This document shows, piece after piece, positions 20,728 to 32,203 of a stretch of 39,500 bases of DNA. How positions within the stretch are numbered: the stretch's first letter is position 1; each line of letters opens with the position of its first letter. The position numbers and the translations under genes are program-made. The notes under the pieces were generated by a model. It saw only the letters and a program-made list of their open reading frames with translations. It made no database searches and was not told the DNA's origin. The stretch is taken from positions 1 to 39,500 of the forward strand of contig CAXKVV010000889.1 of NCBI GenBank assembly GCA_964058805.1, in the 5' to 3' direction. This DNA comes from Schoenoplectus triqueter. Its lineage: Eukaryota > Streptophyta > Magnoliopsida > Poales > Cyperaceae.

Positions 20728-23700
20728 AAAGAGAAAGCCCTTCGGACAATATCAGGATCCTAAATAAGCTGAATAAATAAAATAATATAATATCTCAGAG
20801 TAGATTCCAATCTTGAATATGGCCGCCCACACTAAATACTGAAAGACACGGTATCCTGATCGCTCAAATTTGGGATTTAACATTCTTAATTATATTAAGA
20901 ATAATAATAATATAATATTGATAAAAAATTAAACACTCTGACACAGCCGAACCCGCCAACTGACGGGGTCGGTGGATAACCCGGCAGACAAAGATGCGCA
21001 GTGCATATACAGACCGGTGGGTCCCACAGGCCTATGTGTCACCGTACGTAACCACAACGGTCTGGTTATGCAAGGCAACCTCAGACTGAGAATTACCCGG
21101 TCCGCCTCTCAGCACTCCCATGCACTTAATGCATGATTACTACCTAACTTAATTAATAATTAGTGATAGTAATAATATTTTCCTAATAATTTATAATCTA
21201 CGACTTGAATTATTTACTTCTATCTAATCCTATCTCGGGACTATTTCCTGAATCCTACTCCTACCCTATCTACATAAAATATGATATAACATGACATGCG
21301 AATGCGGGTATGTCTCAAATATGCTGGTCAATTTACCGGATGCAGATGACATGTCAGATTTTGGTCTCTAATCAAAGTTTGGTCAAAGTACCGCAGATCA
21401 GATTTATCTTAAAAATAGTTTATTTTTGGTTTGGGTTCCTAATTCTGAAAAAAGAAGATTAAATCCCAGGAAATCGTACCTGAGAATAATTTGGTTAGAT
21501 CAGTAACGTCAAATTGCTAAGTCTCTGGTGGCGCATCACGATCTCATCAGATGAGCCGTCTCATCTTGAGTGTGTTCGTTTGTCGGCTCGTCAAGATATT
21601 TTTCGAAAACCTATGAAGTCAGAAATAGATTAATTTGACGAGTATCCTATTCATATTGGGTCTGGTTTGGTCAAGATATATCGGATCCTCAATTGAAATT
21701 ATCATATTTAAGTTCGTATTTTAAGATTATATTTATTTTGATTTAATATAATTGATTTAAATTTTATTTTGATTAATTAAGCTAACTAATTATTATCACT
21801 TATTTAAATGAAATTTATAATTAGAATAATTAATTATTTAGGAATAGAGAAATTGATTAATATATAATATTTTTAGTATTGTTCTTATTAATTTAAAATC
21901 GAGAAATAAATTAATATACATATATATATATTATCATATTATTATTCTTATCAATTAAAAATAGAGAAATTGATTAATATATACTTTAAAATCTAAATTA
22001 TTATTTTATAACTCTTAATTATTTATAATATGTTCATTAATTATATTTTATTTTATTTATACTAGTATTATTTTTATAATTTAGAGATTATATTAATAGA
22101 AGTAAAAGAGATTAAGGAACTTAATTTAATTTAACGGGTTTGTTTTAATTAAACTATGTTGGTGTTTTGAGATTATATTTATTTTAATTAACGTATATAA
22201 CTTAATGTATTTAGATTAATTAGTTGGCTTAATGTTAGCACTTAATTAATTTAATTATAATTAGGATAATTAATTATTTAAAAATAAAAATTGATTAATA
22301 TATAATATTATATAAGTAATATTGTTTTTATTAAAACTAGAGAAATTGATTAATAGGTACCTATATATATTAATTAATGTTATTCATTTATTATTATTAA
22401 AATAGAGAAATTAATTAATATATATTTTATATTATACATTATTATTATACTTTAGTTATTATTTTATAACCCCTAATTATTTATATCATATTCTTTAATT
22501 CTATCTCATTTTATATTTTAATATTATTTTCATTAATTAGAAAATATAAAATATATTATATAAAACTATAATTAAAATAAAAATATAACTAATAATTAAA
22601 TTAAGGAAATTAGTTTCAATTAAACTTAAATTTAAATTAAATATTTTTATTTATTTAAATGTGTTGGTGTTTTAATGTGTTTGGGATCATAGACTGCCTC
22701 CGAAACCACCGTATCTGTTCGGATTTTTATTATTGAGTCAGATCATGTAATTATTTCCCATATTCATCTTTAAGTATTAGTTAATTATTAGTTGCGCACG
22801 TTTTAGTTTACGGCACTTGCTAATTAATTAATTACACTTTTATCCAAATTAACCCTTCGGCCCAATTAGTTAAGATCAATTTCTTTTCCGTATTTATATT
22901 ATCCGTCCAGATGATATCTTGCGCATATAACCCTTAGAAGAGTTATTACCACAAAAGTTCATTTTAAGCCCCTTCACTTATTTGATTTCACAACTTAGCC
23001 TTAACTTATACTGGATTTACAATTCAGCCCTTACAACCAAGCTAGGTCATAGAGATAACATATCAGCAAGAGTGACACAAGAGGGCACATTTTAAACAAT
23101 ATTGTTTTCCGCAATAAGGTCAGCCCAACTGGTACCAACTGGTTGCACCAGTAAACAGTAAGACATCCTATAATCAAAATAACCAAGTATCCAACAAACA
23201 ACCGCTAGGCAACAACAGAGGGACACTGGTACAACTGGTACCGAGGTCAAAATAATCGAAATCAACTGACACAATGACAAGATAGAGGAGCCAGACAAGG
23301 ACACTAAGGCATGAGATTTCATCCCCGTATAGGGCCTCGCTTCACTGGTACTGAATGATACCAGTGTACCAAAGCCCACAAAAATATTACGGAACGACAC
23401 AGATCAACAAGCACAAGCCTACATATCAAAACCAGCACAGATCGGTAAGTCAACAGCCCACGGTCAGTAACAACAAGAGTGTAGAACAACGAAACCAAAT
23501 AACATAATCAATCATATTAGTGACCCGATAACTCAACAACCACAAATCAATCAAGGGCAGCAACTGACAAAATTGTACAACAGTCAGGTACCAGTAGGAA
23601 GACAAAGAACCAAATCAAACCAACAAGCAAAAACCAGTTTAGCCACAAAAACTAGTCAAGACCATACCAGCAACACTCAAGGCCCTGCCTCACTAGTACT

Positions 23701-24124
23701 AATCGGTACCAGTGTACCAAGGCACACACAGAATCGGCACACAAGGCACACAACAAGGGCCCACACGGCCGAAAATAAAAAGGAAAGATAGTACCCGATT
23801 TTATCTCAAGGCAGCACCAGCCAAAGGGCTAGTCAGCGACGACCACGCAAAGCCTCGACGGTGAAGGCTAGTAGAAATGACGGGAAAGGTGGCGCGTGAA
23901 TCTGGTGGGGCCGGAGTGCGAGTAGGGGAGAGGGAAGTAAAGAGAGTAGAAGAGATCAGAAGGGTTGGCGAGTGAGCGAAATTAAAAAGGGAGAGAGGAC
24001 GAGATTTAGGCAGAGGGGGGATTATCGCCAGGGACAGAAAAAGAGAGAAAAGGGGAAAGTTGGTGTCGCCAGCGAAAGAGGGGGAAGTTTACGGTGGAGA
24101 GCAAGGAAAAAAGGAAGTAAGGGG

Positions 24125-24142
24125 GAGAGAGAGAGAGAGAGG
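24125..24142. repeat. GA microsatellite
   Basis: A run of nine GA units inside a purine-rich tract. On the minus strand it would lie in the pyrimidine-rich leader of the large LTR. Open frames on both strands here are low-complexity artefacts. Confidence 0.7.
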
Positions 24143-24752
24143 ATAGTGGGAAATAAATGGAGGAGAGAGAAGATATTTGGAATTGTCTGTGATGAATATT
24201 TTATGGCAAAATGTGTGGCAGGGTTGTGTTGCAAGTCAATTTCCAAATAAAAATCTCATATTCATTGTTATTATTGGGAATTATTATTTCCTTATTAAAT
24301 CCAAACCGGGTTAAATCCCGAGAGTATTTAGAAAATTTCTGATTATATTAAATTAAATGAGTTAACGTTTCTGATTTAATTCGTTTTAGGGGATTATTTA
24401 TTTTATATCGGTTGATTTTCAGTGATTAGTTTATTCACGCATTGTATTATTTCTGCCCCTTTTGGTTTGATTTTTCATTTGATCATTAGATAAGATCGTA
24501 ATTACGATTTATCTTTATTTATTTATCAACAGATTTAATTGAATTAATTATCGAATTATTTATTTTAAATTCAAATTTTATTTATCTTTATTGTTAATTT
24601 TGGCTATTGTTTATTTATAGTTGTATAATTATATTTATATTTATATTTATTTAATTGTTATTTTAAGTTATTTACTAATTTATGTTAAATTAATTTATTT
24701 GTTATATTAATTATCATTATTTCTTAAGTAAATTTCACGGTTTGACAATATA

Positions 24753-25619
24753 ATTCAATAGCAAATTTTTGGAAAGAACAATTTTCAGAAAGAAAATATG
24801 ATAAAAGTCACGTGAACTACATGAAGATTAAAAAAAACATGAGGGATAAATCAGAGGATGAAGCTTAGGAGATAATAGATATTTTCTCATTATAATAAGT
24901 ATTTAAATTATCGACCCTTTCTTTTTTTTTATCCTCTCGTCGTCTTCTTTTTAGTATCACTCTCTCATATTTTTCATCATTTTTTTAATAAAATCACAAA
25001 TTTTCACTAATTGTTTATGACTTTTTAAAGAGATTTTATATATTCAATTATTCATTATTAACGTGCAAAAAACACGTTAATATACAAATATATCTATGTA
25101 CGTAGTAGTAAATTACTGTAAAAGCACTTGGTTTAAAAGTATTTTAATTACTATAAAAAATTTATTTCCCTTTCCTAATTGATGAGTGTTTTTTATATCA
25201 ATCAATTTTTTAGCGACTATTCTATTTTTATGAATCACAAGTGATAATTTCAAGTGTAAAAAACATGGAAGCGCCCAAACCGAGATGTTCAACAAAAATA
25301 AACGAACGAGAAAAATATGTTAAATACCCAATACATCGTAATAATTTTTATTTTTTTATTGAAAAGAATATCAAATTTCATTATTATCCATAAAAATCTC
25401 AATCCGAGTTTTGAATCCACGACATTCCACATCGTAACAACTTGTATTGCTCACATTGCAATAATATTGTGATATTCAATTAAAAAAAGAACGTGTAACT
25501 TTTCTAAAAATATTAAATGGCTCCCTCCCAAACAAAAATAAAGGGAAAACGAAATGAAAACAAAAACAAATATAGCGTGTAAATTTCTGAAATGATTCAC
25601 ATCAAATGCAAAACAAAAT
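24753..25619. other. Intergenic, no gene recognised
   Basis: AT-rich sequence with only short frames. ACGTGCAAAAAACACGT at about 25060-25077 is a small inverted repeat. Nothing else is supported. Confidence 0.5.
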
Positions 25620-25796
25620 CTACGACTGCGAAGGTATACATGACAATATATCACCTTCTTTAACACACATATCTTGTACTATTTTTACTGGTGCCTTGGC
25701 CTTCAGCATCATCATCTCCTCATACTCCTCTTCAGGATTAGATAATACCACTATGGCCCCACCTGATCCCACAGAGATCTCTCCATCACACCACAT
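25620..25796 (-). other. Short open frame abutting the CACTA terminus
   Basis: On the minus strand a 58-codon frame starts with ATG at 25796, four bases outside the CACTA terminus, and ends with TAG at 25620. The predicted peptide has an acidic [17 protein letters not shown] segment with non-repetitive composition, unlike the AT-rich surroundings. Upstream in the same frame the CACTA terminus gives two TAG stops. It may be the last-exon remnant of a gene cut by the transposon, or chance. I do not recognise the product. Confidence 0.25.
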
Positions 25797-25836
25797 AACA
25801 CACTACTAGAATTTATCACAATTGCTTGGATAGCAT

Positions 25837-26137
25837 ATGCCAGTTGCTTGCATATTTAAATACCCATACTATTTAAAAAGTAAGGCATCATAGTTAAATG
25901 AATATCTTGGGTATGCCCATACCATCCCTAACGCATGCCACAAACACACTATTTTTCGATGCTAATATAAATTATCTACCCAAGCCACTAATTGATTGAT
26001 TTTTCGGATATTCATTGCTCTCTTTATTAAATAACTATATTTCATCTCCATGCCACTGAAGCTACAATACGCAAGCAAGCGTAAGTTATAGAAATATAAA
26101 TTTGTCTTCACTCAATTGCATGCGCACACCTATGCCA
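25837..26137. repeat. CACTA subterminal ATGCCA repeats
   Basis: ATGCCA occurs at 25837, 25935, 26050 and 26132, the last three followed by AC or CT and the first by GT. Clustered short words just inside the terminus are where the second transposon protein of this superfamily is known to bind. The assignment as binding sites is inference. Confidence 0.45.
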
Positions 26138-26340
26138 CTATTAATTCATAATTCTGAAACATGTTTTCTGATATGTTATATTCTCCCATTAACTTAATTC
26201 GACACATTATGAATACTTCCACAAATTAGAAAACACAGTACAAAAATATTATAATGACAATAATACATCACCTAAATAAATGTCTAAATGATTAAATAAA
26301 ATAACAAGTACCGATTAATATCAATTGGTACATACTAAAC

Positions 26341-28613
26341 TTACCAATCCTCCTCAAAATTATCTTCTTCGATTTCTTCAAATGCCTCTTCTTCTTCGAT
26401 CTCTTGCTCCTCAATCTCTTCCTCCTCTTCTAGTTCTCGCACATCTTCGGGTGTGTGGTATGAGAGTTCATTTAGGTGTACCGGCTCATACTCGTGTGGT
26501 TGAATCAAAATATTATCCCAAATAAATTTTTGTTCAATTGAAATAGATATAGGACAATTTGGTTGTTCTTCTTGAAAAAAATCGTGATTTGCATCAATAT
26601 CCTCCACACCTAGCTTTTCTTTTTTTGTTGTTTTCATTGCAATAGACCATTATTGTCTCTCTCTTTTATCTGATGCATATGGAAGATAGTAAACTAGAGT
26701 CGCTTGACATGCTAGTATAAAAAGCTCATTAGTACGAAGAGTTGAAGTGTGCTTGACCTCAATAAGACCATGTTCATGATCGACCTTAACACCGTTAATT
26801 ATGTCAAACCAATGACACATGAAAAGTAACACCTTGCTTTCAACGCCATCATACGTCAATTCAATTACCTCTTCAAGTACTCCATAATAGTCATGTTGTG
26901 TTTCATTTATTGTTTCTCCTCTCATACAAACACCACTATTATCTCTTGACCTATGTTCTTCATGAGTTTTGGTGTAAAATCGATATCCATTGACCTCACA
27001 TCCTTTATAGCACATTACCCTTTTTTCAGGTTTGAGTCCTATTTTGCGTATGTTGCTATCAGAAGCACGATCTGTAAGGACCCTTTTATGTAACCAATTA
27101 GCGAATTACTCTTGTCGTGCTTTTTCTAATGTTCCCGGTGTTAGTGCACGTCTCGTATTTGTCATGTGTGCGTCGAACTCCCTATAAATATTACATATAT
27201 ATCCAAATGTTATAAAATAGATAAATAAAGTATATTTTTTAGAATAATATTAATTATATTTATAATAGAAAATTACTCTAAGAAAGTTTTAATTTCAGGA
27301 GAATTGAAGAGCACATAGTTGTGAGCGGTCTTGTATTCATTCTCATCAAGAATTCGTGGTCGCCCTCGACCTAACGGACTTTCAACTTTGTCAAACACCA
27401 ACAATGTTTGGGTGATGTTGTTCTTTTCTCTATGATCGTGCAAATTTTTGTCACCCTTCGAATAATATGATGAACAATACAATGCTATCTCCTTAATTAA
27501 AGTTGCCTCAGCAATGGACCCCTCAACCTGAGTTTTGTTGGTTACCATCATTCTTGTCTCCTTATTCCTCCTACATACAATTGAGAGTAAGTATTTAAAA
27601 TTATCATCTTTAGGGTCATAGTGTACAGCTTAGGATTCAAGTTCATTTTTTGGTTTCATTTCAAATACAATAGTAAGTATTTCAAACAATAAAATTAAAG
27701 ATTAAAAATACCTCACCTCTCGGATGAATACATCCATCGAGGACCCACCGAGCCATCCATTCTTGCCTCATGTGCGACATGAATGACAAGATGCTCCATC
27801 GAATCAAAAAATCCCGGAGGAAAGAATTTTTCGAGTTTGCACAATGTGATCACAATGTCTTTTTCCAATTGCTCGATACGTTTTGGATCAAGTTCCTTTG
27901 CACATATCTCCCTAAAGAAACTTGAGGTCTCACATAATACTTTCCATAATGAATCAGGCACAAAATCGTGAAATGTGGCCGGGAGAAGACGCTCCATAAA
28001 TACATGAAAATCATGGCTCTTAACACCAACAATCGTGCTTGTGGATAAATTGACACACCTGGACTAATTTGATGCATATCCATCAGGAAACTTGACTTGT
28101 TCCTTGAGCCACTTTAAGACTTGACGTCTTTGTTCCAGGGATAATGCATATGGTGCTTGAGGTTTGTGCTTCAAATCGAGGGTTAGATGAAAGCTACGAC
28201 GGTTGCATAATAAGGATAGGTCTTGGCGTGCCTTTGCATTATCTTTTGTTTTGCTCAAGATATTTAGTAATATGTAAACACAATTTTTTTGTGAAATTCT
28301 TCTCCAAATGCATAATGTCGATATTGTTTCGTATCAATAGAGATGACCAATAAGATAGCCTCCAGAAAATACTTTTCTTTTGCCAATGATGTGTTATATC
28401 ATAACCCAAAATCTATTTTAGGGGGACCTTTTTGCCCCATCTTATTGGAGGAAGTTTGTTCACCTCATTCAACAACTCCTTCCCTATTAGCACTGGTGGA
28501 GCATCATTCTCAACTCTATTTTTCAAAAAAAATCTCTTATTCTGTCGAAATTCATGATCTGGAGGCAAGAAACATCTATGACAATCAAACCAAGTTGGTT
28601 TTCCACCATGCAA
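26341..28613 (-). pseudogene. CACTA transposase (tnp2 / DUF4218 / DUF4216), broken
   Basis: Read from high to low coordinates: a tnp2 fragment with GGKPTWFDCHRCFLPPDH (28613-28413); its continuation NNIDIMHLEKNF (near 28330); a DUF4218 block with LPYALSLEQRR-like sequence (28258-28064), MERLLPATFHDFVPDSLWKV and FPPGFFDSMEHLVIH (27997-27713) and its tail GRGRPRILDENEYKTAHNYV (27551-27273); then DUF4216 with FANWLHKRV, NGYRFYTKTHEE and YGVLEEVIELTY (27180-26650); and an acidic C-terminal segment (26637-26341). Breaks include a TAA in the DUF4216 leader at 27106-27108, a stop near 28063 and several frame changes, some of which may be introns. The N-terminal half of tnp2 is missing. It would have encoded the main transposase; it is not functional now. 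Confidence 0.8.
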
Positions 28614-28743
28614 TAATTGAAAAAGAAAAAAAAATATTTGTATTCAATTTGATGAGTCAACTCAAAGAGCATAAACAACAACAAAAATGCGAATTCTTCA
28701 TCCGCTTCTAGTCTGCCAATTACAACCAACTATTACCGGTACC

Positions 28744-28791
28744 AACAATTGACTAATCGTTACATGTAACAATTGACTAATCGTTACATGT
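28744..28791. repeat. 24-bp tandem duplication
   Basis: Two identical adjacent units beginning AACAATTGACTAATCG (28744-28767 and 28768-28791). If the minus-strand gene tail at 28889-29393 is real, this falls in its 3' untranslated region. Confidence 0.85.
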
Positions 28792-28888
28792 ACATTCAAG
28801 AAAAAAGGCCGGTACAAAGCATTACAAAATTGTACACTGGAAAGTGCTCCTCGCCTTCACGGTGTCACATTCTTGGAATTGTGATTGG

Positions 28889-29393
28889 CTAAGATTTCTT
28901 TTTGTGATTTTCTAGCAAATTTCGAGCCTGCAAGTCAAAATATTAACTACAGGTAACAATCCAGAATTAAAAAAAAGAAGAAGAGAGAACACAAGACAAG
29001 GAGTCAATAAAATAAGCCTCGGATCATTCTCAATAACTGCCTTTGCCTTTCTATCACTCCTATCAAAACAGTGAAAACAACTGACCATCTGAAATTTGAG
29101 GTCTTATACAAAAGTGCATTACAGATACATTGAAGTATATTTCCAGGTTATTACAAGCACAGGATCTGATTCAGAACAGTTGCTATACATTACTGGCCAG
29201 AAATTCTCTTCAGCGAGAGTGAAATACACAAAAAATGAAATATCTGGGGTAATAGTCTGTGGAAAAAATTACAGAAATGAAAACAGGAAATAGCTAACAG
29301 ATCAGGGTTTTGTTTTCTTTTGAGAGTACAATTAATTATACTTACCGTTGCTAAAACTTTCAACTGCTTGATCACTTCTTCGTTTCCAGCTTC
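28889..29393 (-). CDS. 3' end of an unrecognised minus-strand gene (last two exons)
   Basis: The penultimate exon 29393-29346 (48 nt) is bounded by a T-rich tract plus AACAG and by GTAAGT, and reads EAGNEEVIKQLKVLAT. The last exon 28927-28889 follows a TTGCAG acceptor and reads ARNLLENHKKKS then TAG. Both junctions are phase 0, and the 28 joined residues look like a charged helical C-terminus. The intron is 29345-28928. Upstream exons would have to lie beyond the LINE that begins about 60 bp past the acceptor, outside the window, or be lost. I cannot name the protein. It could also be a host fragment carried by the neighbouring CACTA element. Confidence 0.45.
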
Positions 29394-29591
29394 CTGTTAA
29401 AAAAAAAAATAGTAGAAGTTAACAACAACACAACGTGATTCCATGACATGAAGAAGAAAAGGTAGAAGATCTGAGGGATCGGGGAGGGCGATCTGAGGGA
29501 TCCAGCAAAAACTCCACGAAAAAAAAATCGGTTAATCTTGTGAAGATCTGGTGGAGAATGGATCCAATGGTGCTTACTGTCTCTCAACAAT

Positions 29592-30154
29592 GGAGGCCAA
29601 TAGATCCACAGATAAGATCAAAAAATCTGATCAAAAAATCTGGCGAAAGCGAAAGCTCAGGTGGAGGCAATCAAGCTAGTCTCGAAATCTCAATTACATT
29701 GTCTTAAATGTGGAGATCGTGGCCATCTGACACAAGTTTGTCGTAATGTAACTGTTTGTTTTGTCTGTGAGAAACTAAGGTATAAATCCTTTCAATGTCG
29801 CTCTGCGGCGTCTCCTCCTTTTCCTGATAGAGCTTCGATCAACTCAGATCGGGATACTCCGCCTGATTGAGTTTTTTGTATCTCAGTTCGAGCTCCTCCT
29901 AGTTCCGATCGAGTACCTTCTCATACAGATCTTGTGAAAAACCATTCAGACATGGTGAACCTCCCGCCTATGATACGTTTTGGCTATTCTGAGGCTAGTC
30001 AGCGACTAGAGGCGTCGTTTGAGAATAGCATCGTTCTTACTGATACGATCAGAATGGGTAGGAATCGGATTGAGGCTACCTTACGACATCAAATGCCTCA
30101 ACATACTTAAATAGCATGATATTATGATGATTCGCGCTTCCTGATTGAAACGCC
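29592..30154 (+). pseudogene. LINE ORF1 5' part (zinc-knuckle nucleic-acid-binding protein)
   Basis: The zinc knuckle CLKCGDRGHLTQVC (near 29697-29740) matches CX2CX4HX4C. A second, CFVCEKLRYKSFQC, has Tyr at the His position, so it is probably non-functional. Two knuckles in ORF1 are usual for plant L1 elements. The frame changes several times between the likely ATG at 29590 and the Copia insertion at 30160. Confidence 0.7.
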
Positions 30155-30159
30155 AAATC

Positions 30160-30803
30160 TGTTGAGAGTAATAAACTCCAAATTCCGATCCTGAAGGACC
30201 AAGAGCTCGGGAACCCGACCACCTCGAGATACCCCATGCCGAACCCGAAGAAGCAGCAACACTAAGGACGAACAAGTGCCAAACACAAATCTCGAGATGG
30301 ACCAGAGCCTAACAGCTCGGGAACATCAGGAAGCTCGAAATAAACTCGAGATGGATGATGAATATGACACTTCTGACATCTGCCACATATATCAGAGAAA
30401 GCTGATGGGAGTAACAGTGGAAGTGACAGAAATATGGCTAGGCAATTAATGTCATTGTATAGCTATGATAGTTAGAATTAAATTGATTGTATAGGATTGC
30501 AATTGCATTAATAACACCGAACACTATAAATAGAGGAATAATATAGTGTAAAAATAAGAGAGATAAGAGAGAGAACACTTTGTAAACACGATTGAGTTAT
30601 AAAGAAAATAACTTTCAAAGCACTCTCTTCCTTCTCCCCGATCTAGTAATTTGTTTTATTCTCATTTAATTCAGTTTTTCGTTTGTTCTTATTTGTCAGA
30701 ATGAACACCTGTGTCAGACTTCGGGATAGTATTTTGAGTTCAAAGAGTTCGAGATAAATTTCGAGATAATCTGATTTTGGGATAAATAGACAAAATGTCA
30801 ACA
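30160..30803 (+). repeat. Copia 5' LTR
   Basis: Starts TGTTGAGAGTAATAAACTCC and ends CAAAATGTCAACA. A TATAAATA box lies at 30525-30532, followed by an AGAGAGATAAGAGAGAGA leader, the likely promoter of the element. Confidence 0.95.
30525..30532 (+). promoter_or_regulatory. TATA box of the Copia 5' LTR
   Basis: CACTATAAATAGAGG; the same box is kept in the 3' LTR at 36639-36646 (TATAAATA). Its position just before the purine-rich leader fits the U3/R boundary. Confidence 0.6.
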
Positions 30804-30806
30804 AAT

Positions 30807-30818
30807 TGGTATCAGAGC
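30807..30818 (+). other. Copia primer-binding site
   Basis: TGGTATCAGAGC, complementary to the 3' end of initiator tRNA-Met, starts 3 bases after the 5' LTR. Confidence 0.95.
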
Positions 30819-30820
30819 TA

Positions 30821-31441
30821 ATGGCTGATTTCGGGAACAATTCACTCAATATGTCGGTGCCCAAGTTGACAAAGTCGAACTACGACAACTAGAGCATCCA
30901 GATCAAAATCCTGCTATGAGTGCAGGATGTGGGATATAATCGAGACCGGGTATGTTGAATCCGAGAATGTCGCACCTTTGACCGTGCAATAGCTGAAGCT
31001 GTTGAAGGAGAAGAAAGTAGCAGACAAGACGACGTTTTACATCCTATATCAAGGAGTAGATGAAGTCGGGTTCGAGAAGGTTGCCGAAGTAACTTCTAAA
31101 GAGGTATGGGAAATACTCCAAACAACCTACAATGGAGCCAACCAGGTAAAACACATAAGACTTCAAACTCTACGAGGTGAGTTTAAGATGCTAAGGATGA
31201 ACAACACAGAGGGAGTCTTGAGCTATATCACCAGAGTATAGACAGTAACAAATCAACTGAAGAGAAATGGAGAAAGTCTCTCGGAGCAGAGGGTGGTGGA
31301 GAAGATCTTGAGGTCGCTAATCGACACGTTCGAAAACATGATCTGTGCGAAAGAGGAGTCAAAGGACTTAACAGAGTTAACCGTTGATGAACTCGCCGGC
31401 TCGCTCTTAGTACATGAGCAGAGAGAACCTCAAGAAGAATG
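30821..31441 (+). pseudogene. Copia gag remnant
   Basis: The ATG at 30821 opens MADFGNNSLNMSVPKL, typical of plant Copia gag. The first stop is TAG at 30890-30892, where the family usually has Trp (NYxxW). A further TAG follows near 30990, then a long readable block EVWEILQTTYNGANQVKHIR (about 31107-31166) and a stop at about 31240. Downstream, SLSEQRVVEKILRSL and the ELTVDELAGSLLVHEQR segment are recognisable gag. Confidence 0.85.
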
Positions 31442-31619
31442 AAACTCTCGAGTAGGCCCTTCAAGCTAAGGTGGTTCTCGAAGAGAAAGTGTTGTACGTG
31501 CATAAGGCGCAACAGGCACGCGACCGATGAGGTCGTGGACGACATGGCCAAGGTGAGACAAGCTAGTCGGGGTAGTCAAGCCCAACCTCGCGAGGACAAG
31601 GGAGAAGCCAAAAAGGTAG

Positions 31620-32203
31620 AAAAAACCCAATGTAGATTGCTATAATTTCAGTAAGCACGGGTATTACGCCTGGGATTGTTGGGCAGAGAAGAAAGTAGAA
31701 GGCAAAACCAACTACGTCAAAGTGATCGAAAATGAGAAAGTGTTGCTAATGACACAAACTCATTCGACTTCGGGATGTGATACTGTGGTACCTTGACACG
31801 AGAGCCAACAATCATATGACCGATTACAAGTATTATTTTTAACGAGATGACCGAATTAACCAAAACAGTTTCCTTTGGAGATGCCTCTAAGGTAGAGGTT
31901 AAAGAAAAATGCAACGTGAAGTTTCTCCAAAAGAATAGAAAACTCGGAATGATAGAAGACATCTATTATATTCTGGAGATAAAGAGCAATATTCTAAGTA
32001 TGGGCCAATTAATGGAAAAGGAGTTCGAAATCTTCATAAAAAAAAGAACTCTATATTTGAAAGATAGCCGAGGAAGAGCTATCGCTCGAGTTGAAATAGA
32101 GAAAAACAAAATGTTTAAGCTGAACTTACAAAGGATCGAGCAGAAATGTCTCAAGATTAACAAGAAAGATGAAGCCTGGTTATGGCACATGAGTTCAGAC
32201 ATC
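31620..32203 (+). pseudogene. Copia zinc knuckle and protease remnant
   Basis: The knuckle reads CYNFSKHGYYAWDC; the second Cys of CX2C is replaced by Phe. The protease site reads LDTRANNHMTDY where the family has DTGASNHM, so the catalytic DTG is changed to DTR. A stop separates knuckle and protease. The following block with VSFGDASKVEVK and SNILSMGQLMEKEFEI is ordinary Copia, ending in the start of the pre-integrase region WLWHMSS. Confidence 0.8.

Larger units (their letters stand above)
19562..24747 (-). mobile_element. Large solo LTR (about 5.2 kb), probably Gypsy type
   Basis: The segment starts TGTCACATCTCAG and ends CACGGTTTGACA, giving perfect 5-bp inverted termini TGTCA...TGACA. 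It is flanked by ATATA on both sides (19557-19561 and 24748-24752). Composition inside is uneven, with GC-richer zones at 19600-21120 and 23040-24200 unlike the surroundings. On the minus strand, 24250-23800 looks like a promoter and pyrimidine-rich leader, supporting minus orientation. There is no polyprotein and no second LTR. The duplication is AT-only and so weak on its own; a different large non-autonomous element is possible. LTRs of this size occur in Tekay/Del- and Ogre-type Gypsy families. Confidence 0.6.
25801..28613 (-). mobile_element. CACTA (En/Spm) transposon remnant
   Basis: CACTACTAGAATTTATCACA at 25801 is a typical CACTA terminus. The 340 bp after it contain four ATGCCA words and other short repeats, as in subterminal transposase-binding regions. 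Minus-strand tnp2, DUF4218 and DUF4216 remnants follow up to 28613. The other terminus was not found (TTCTAGTCTG near 28705 is only a weak resemblance), so the right limit given is the end of recognisable coding homology. Confidence 0.75.

Noticed and set aside
20519..20767. 82-codon frame inside the large LTR
   Set aside because: It coincides with the 74-bp tandem duplication and has no recognisable motif.
23972..24250. 92-codon plus-strand frame and 74-codon minus-strand frame
   Set aside because: Both come from a purine-rich low-complexity tract with a GA microsatellite; the residues are almost all Arg, Glu, Gly, Lys or Leu, Ser, Phe, Pro.
24740..24760. ATATA flanks taken alone as proof of an LTR
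   Set aside because: In AT-rich DNA a 5-bp A/T match is likely by chance; I rely on it only together with the TGTCA...TGACA ends and the compositional break.
28700..28716. TTCTAGTCTG as the second CACTA terminus
   Set aside because: It matches only part of the expected TTCTAGTAGTG and lacks the terminal TAGTG, so it is too weak to define the boundary.
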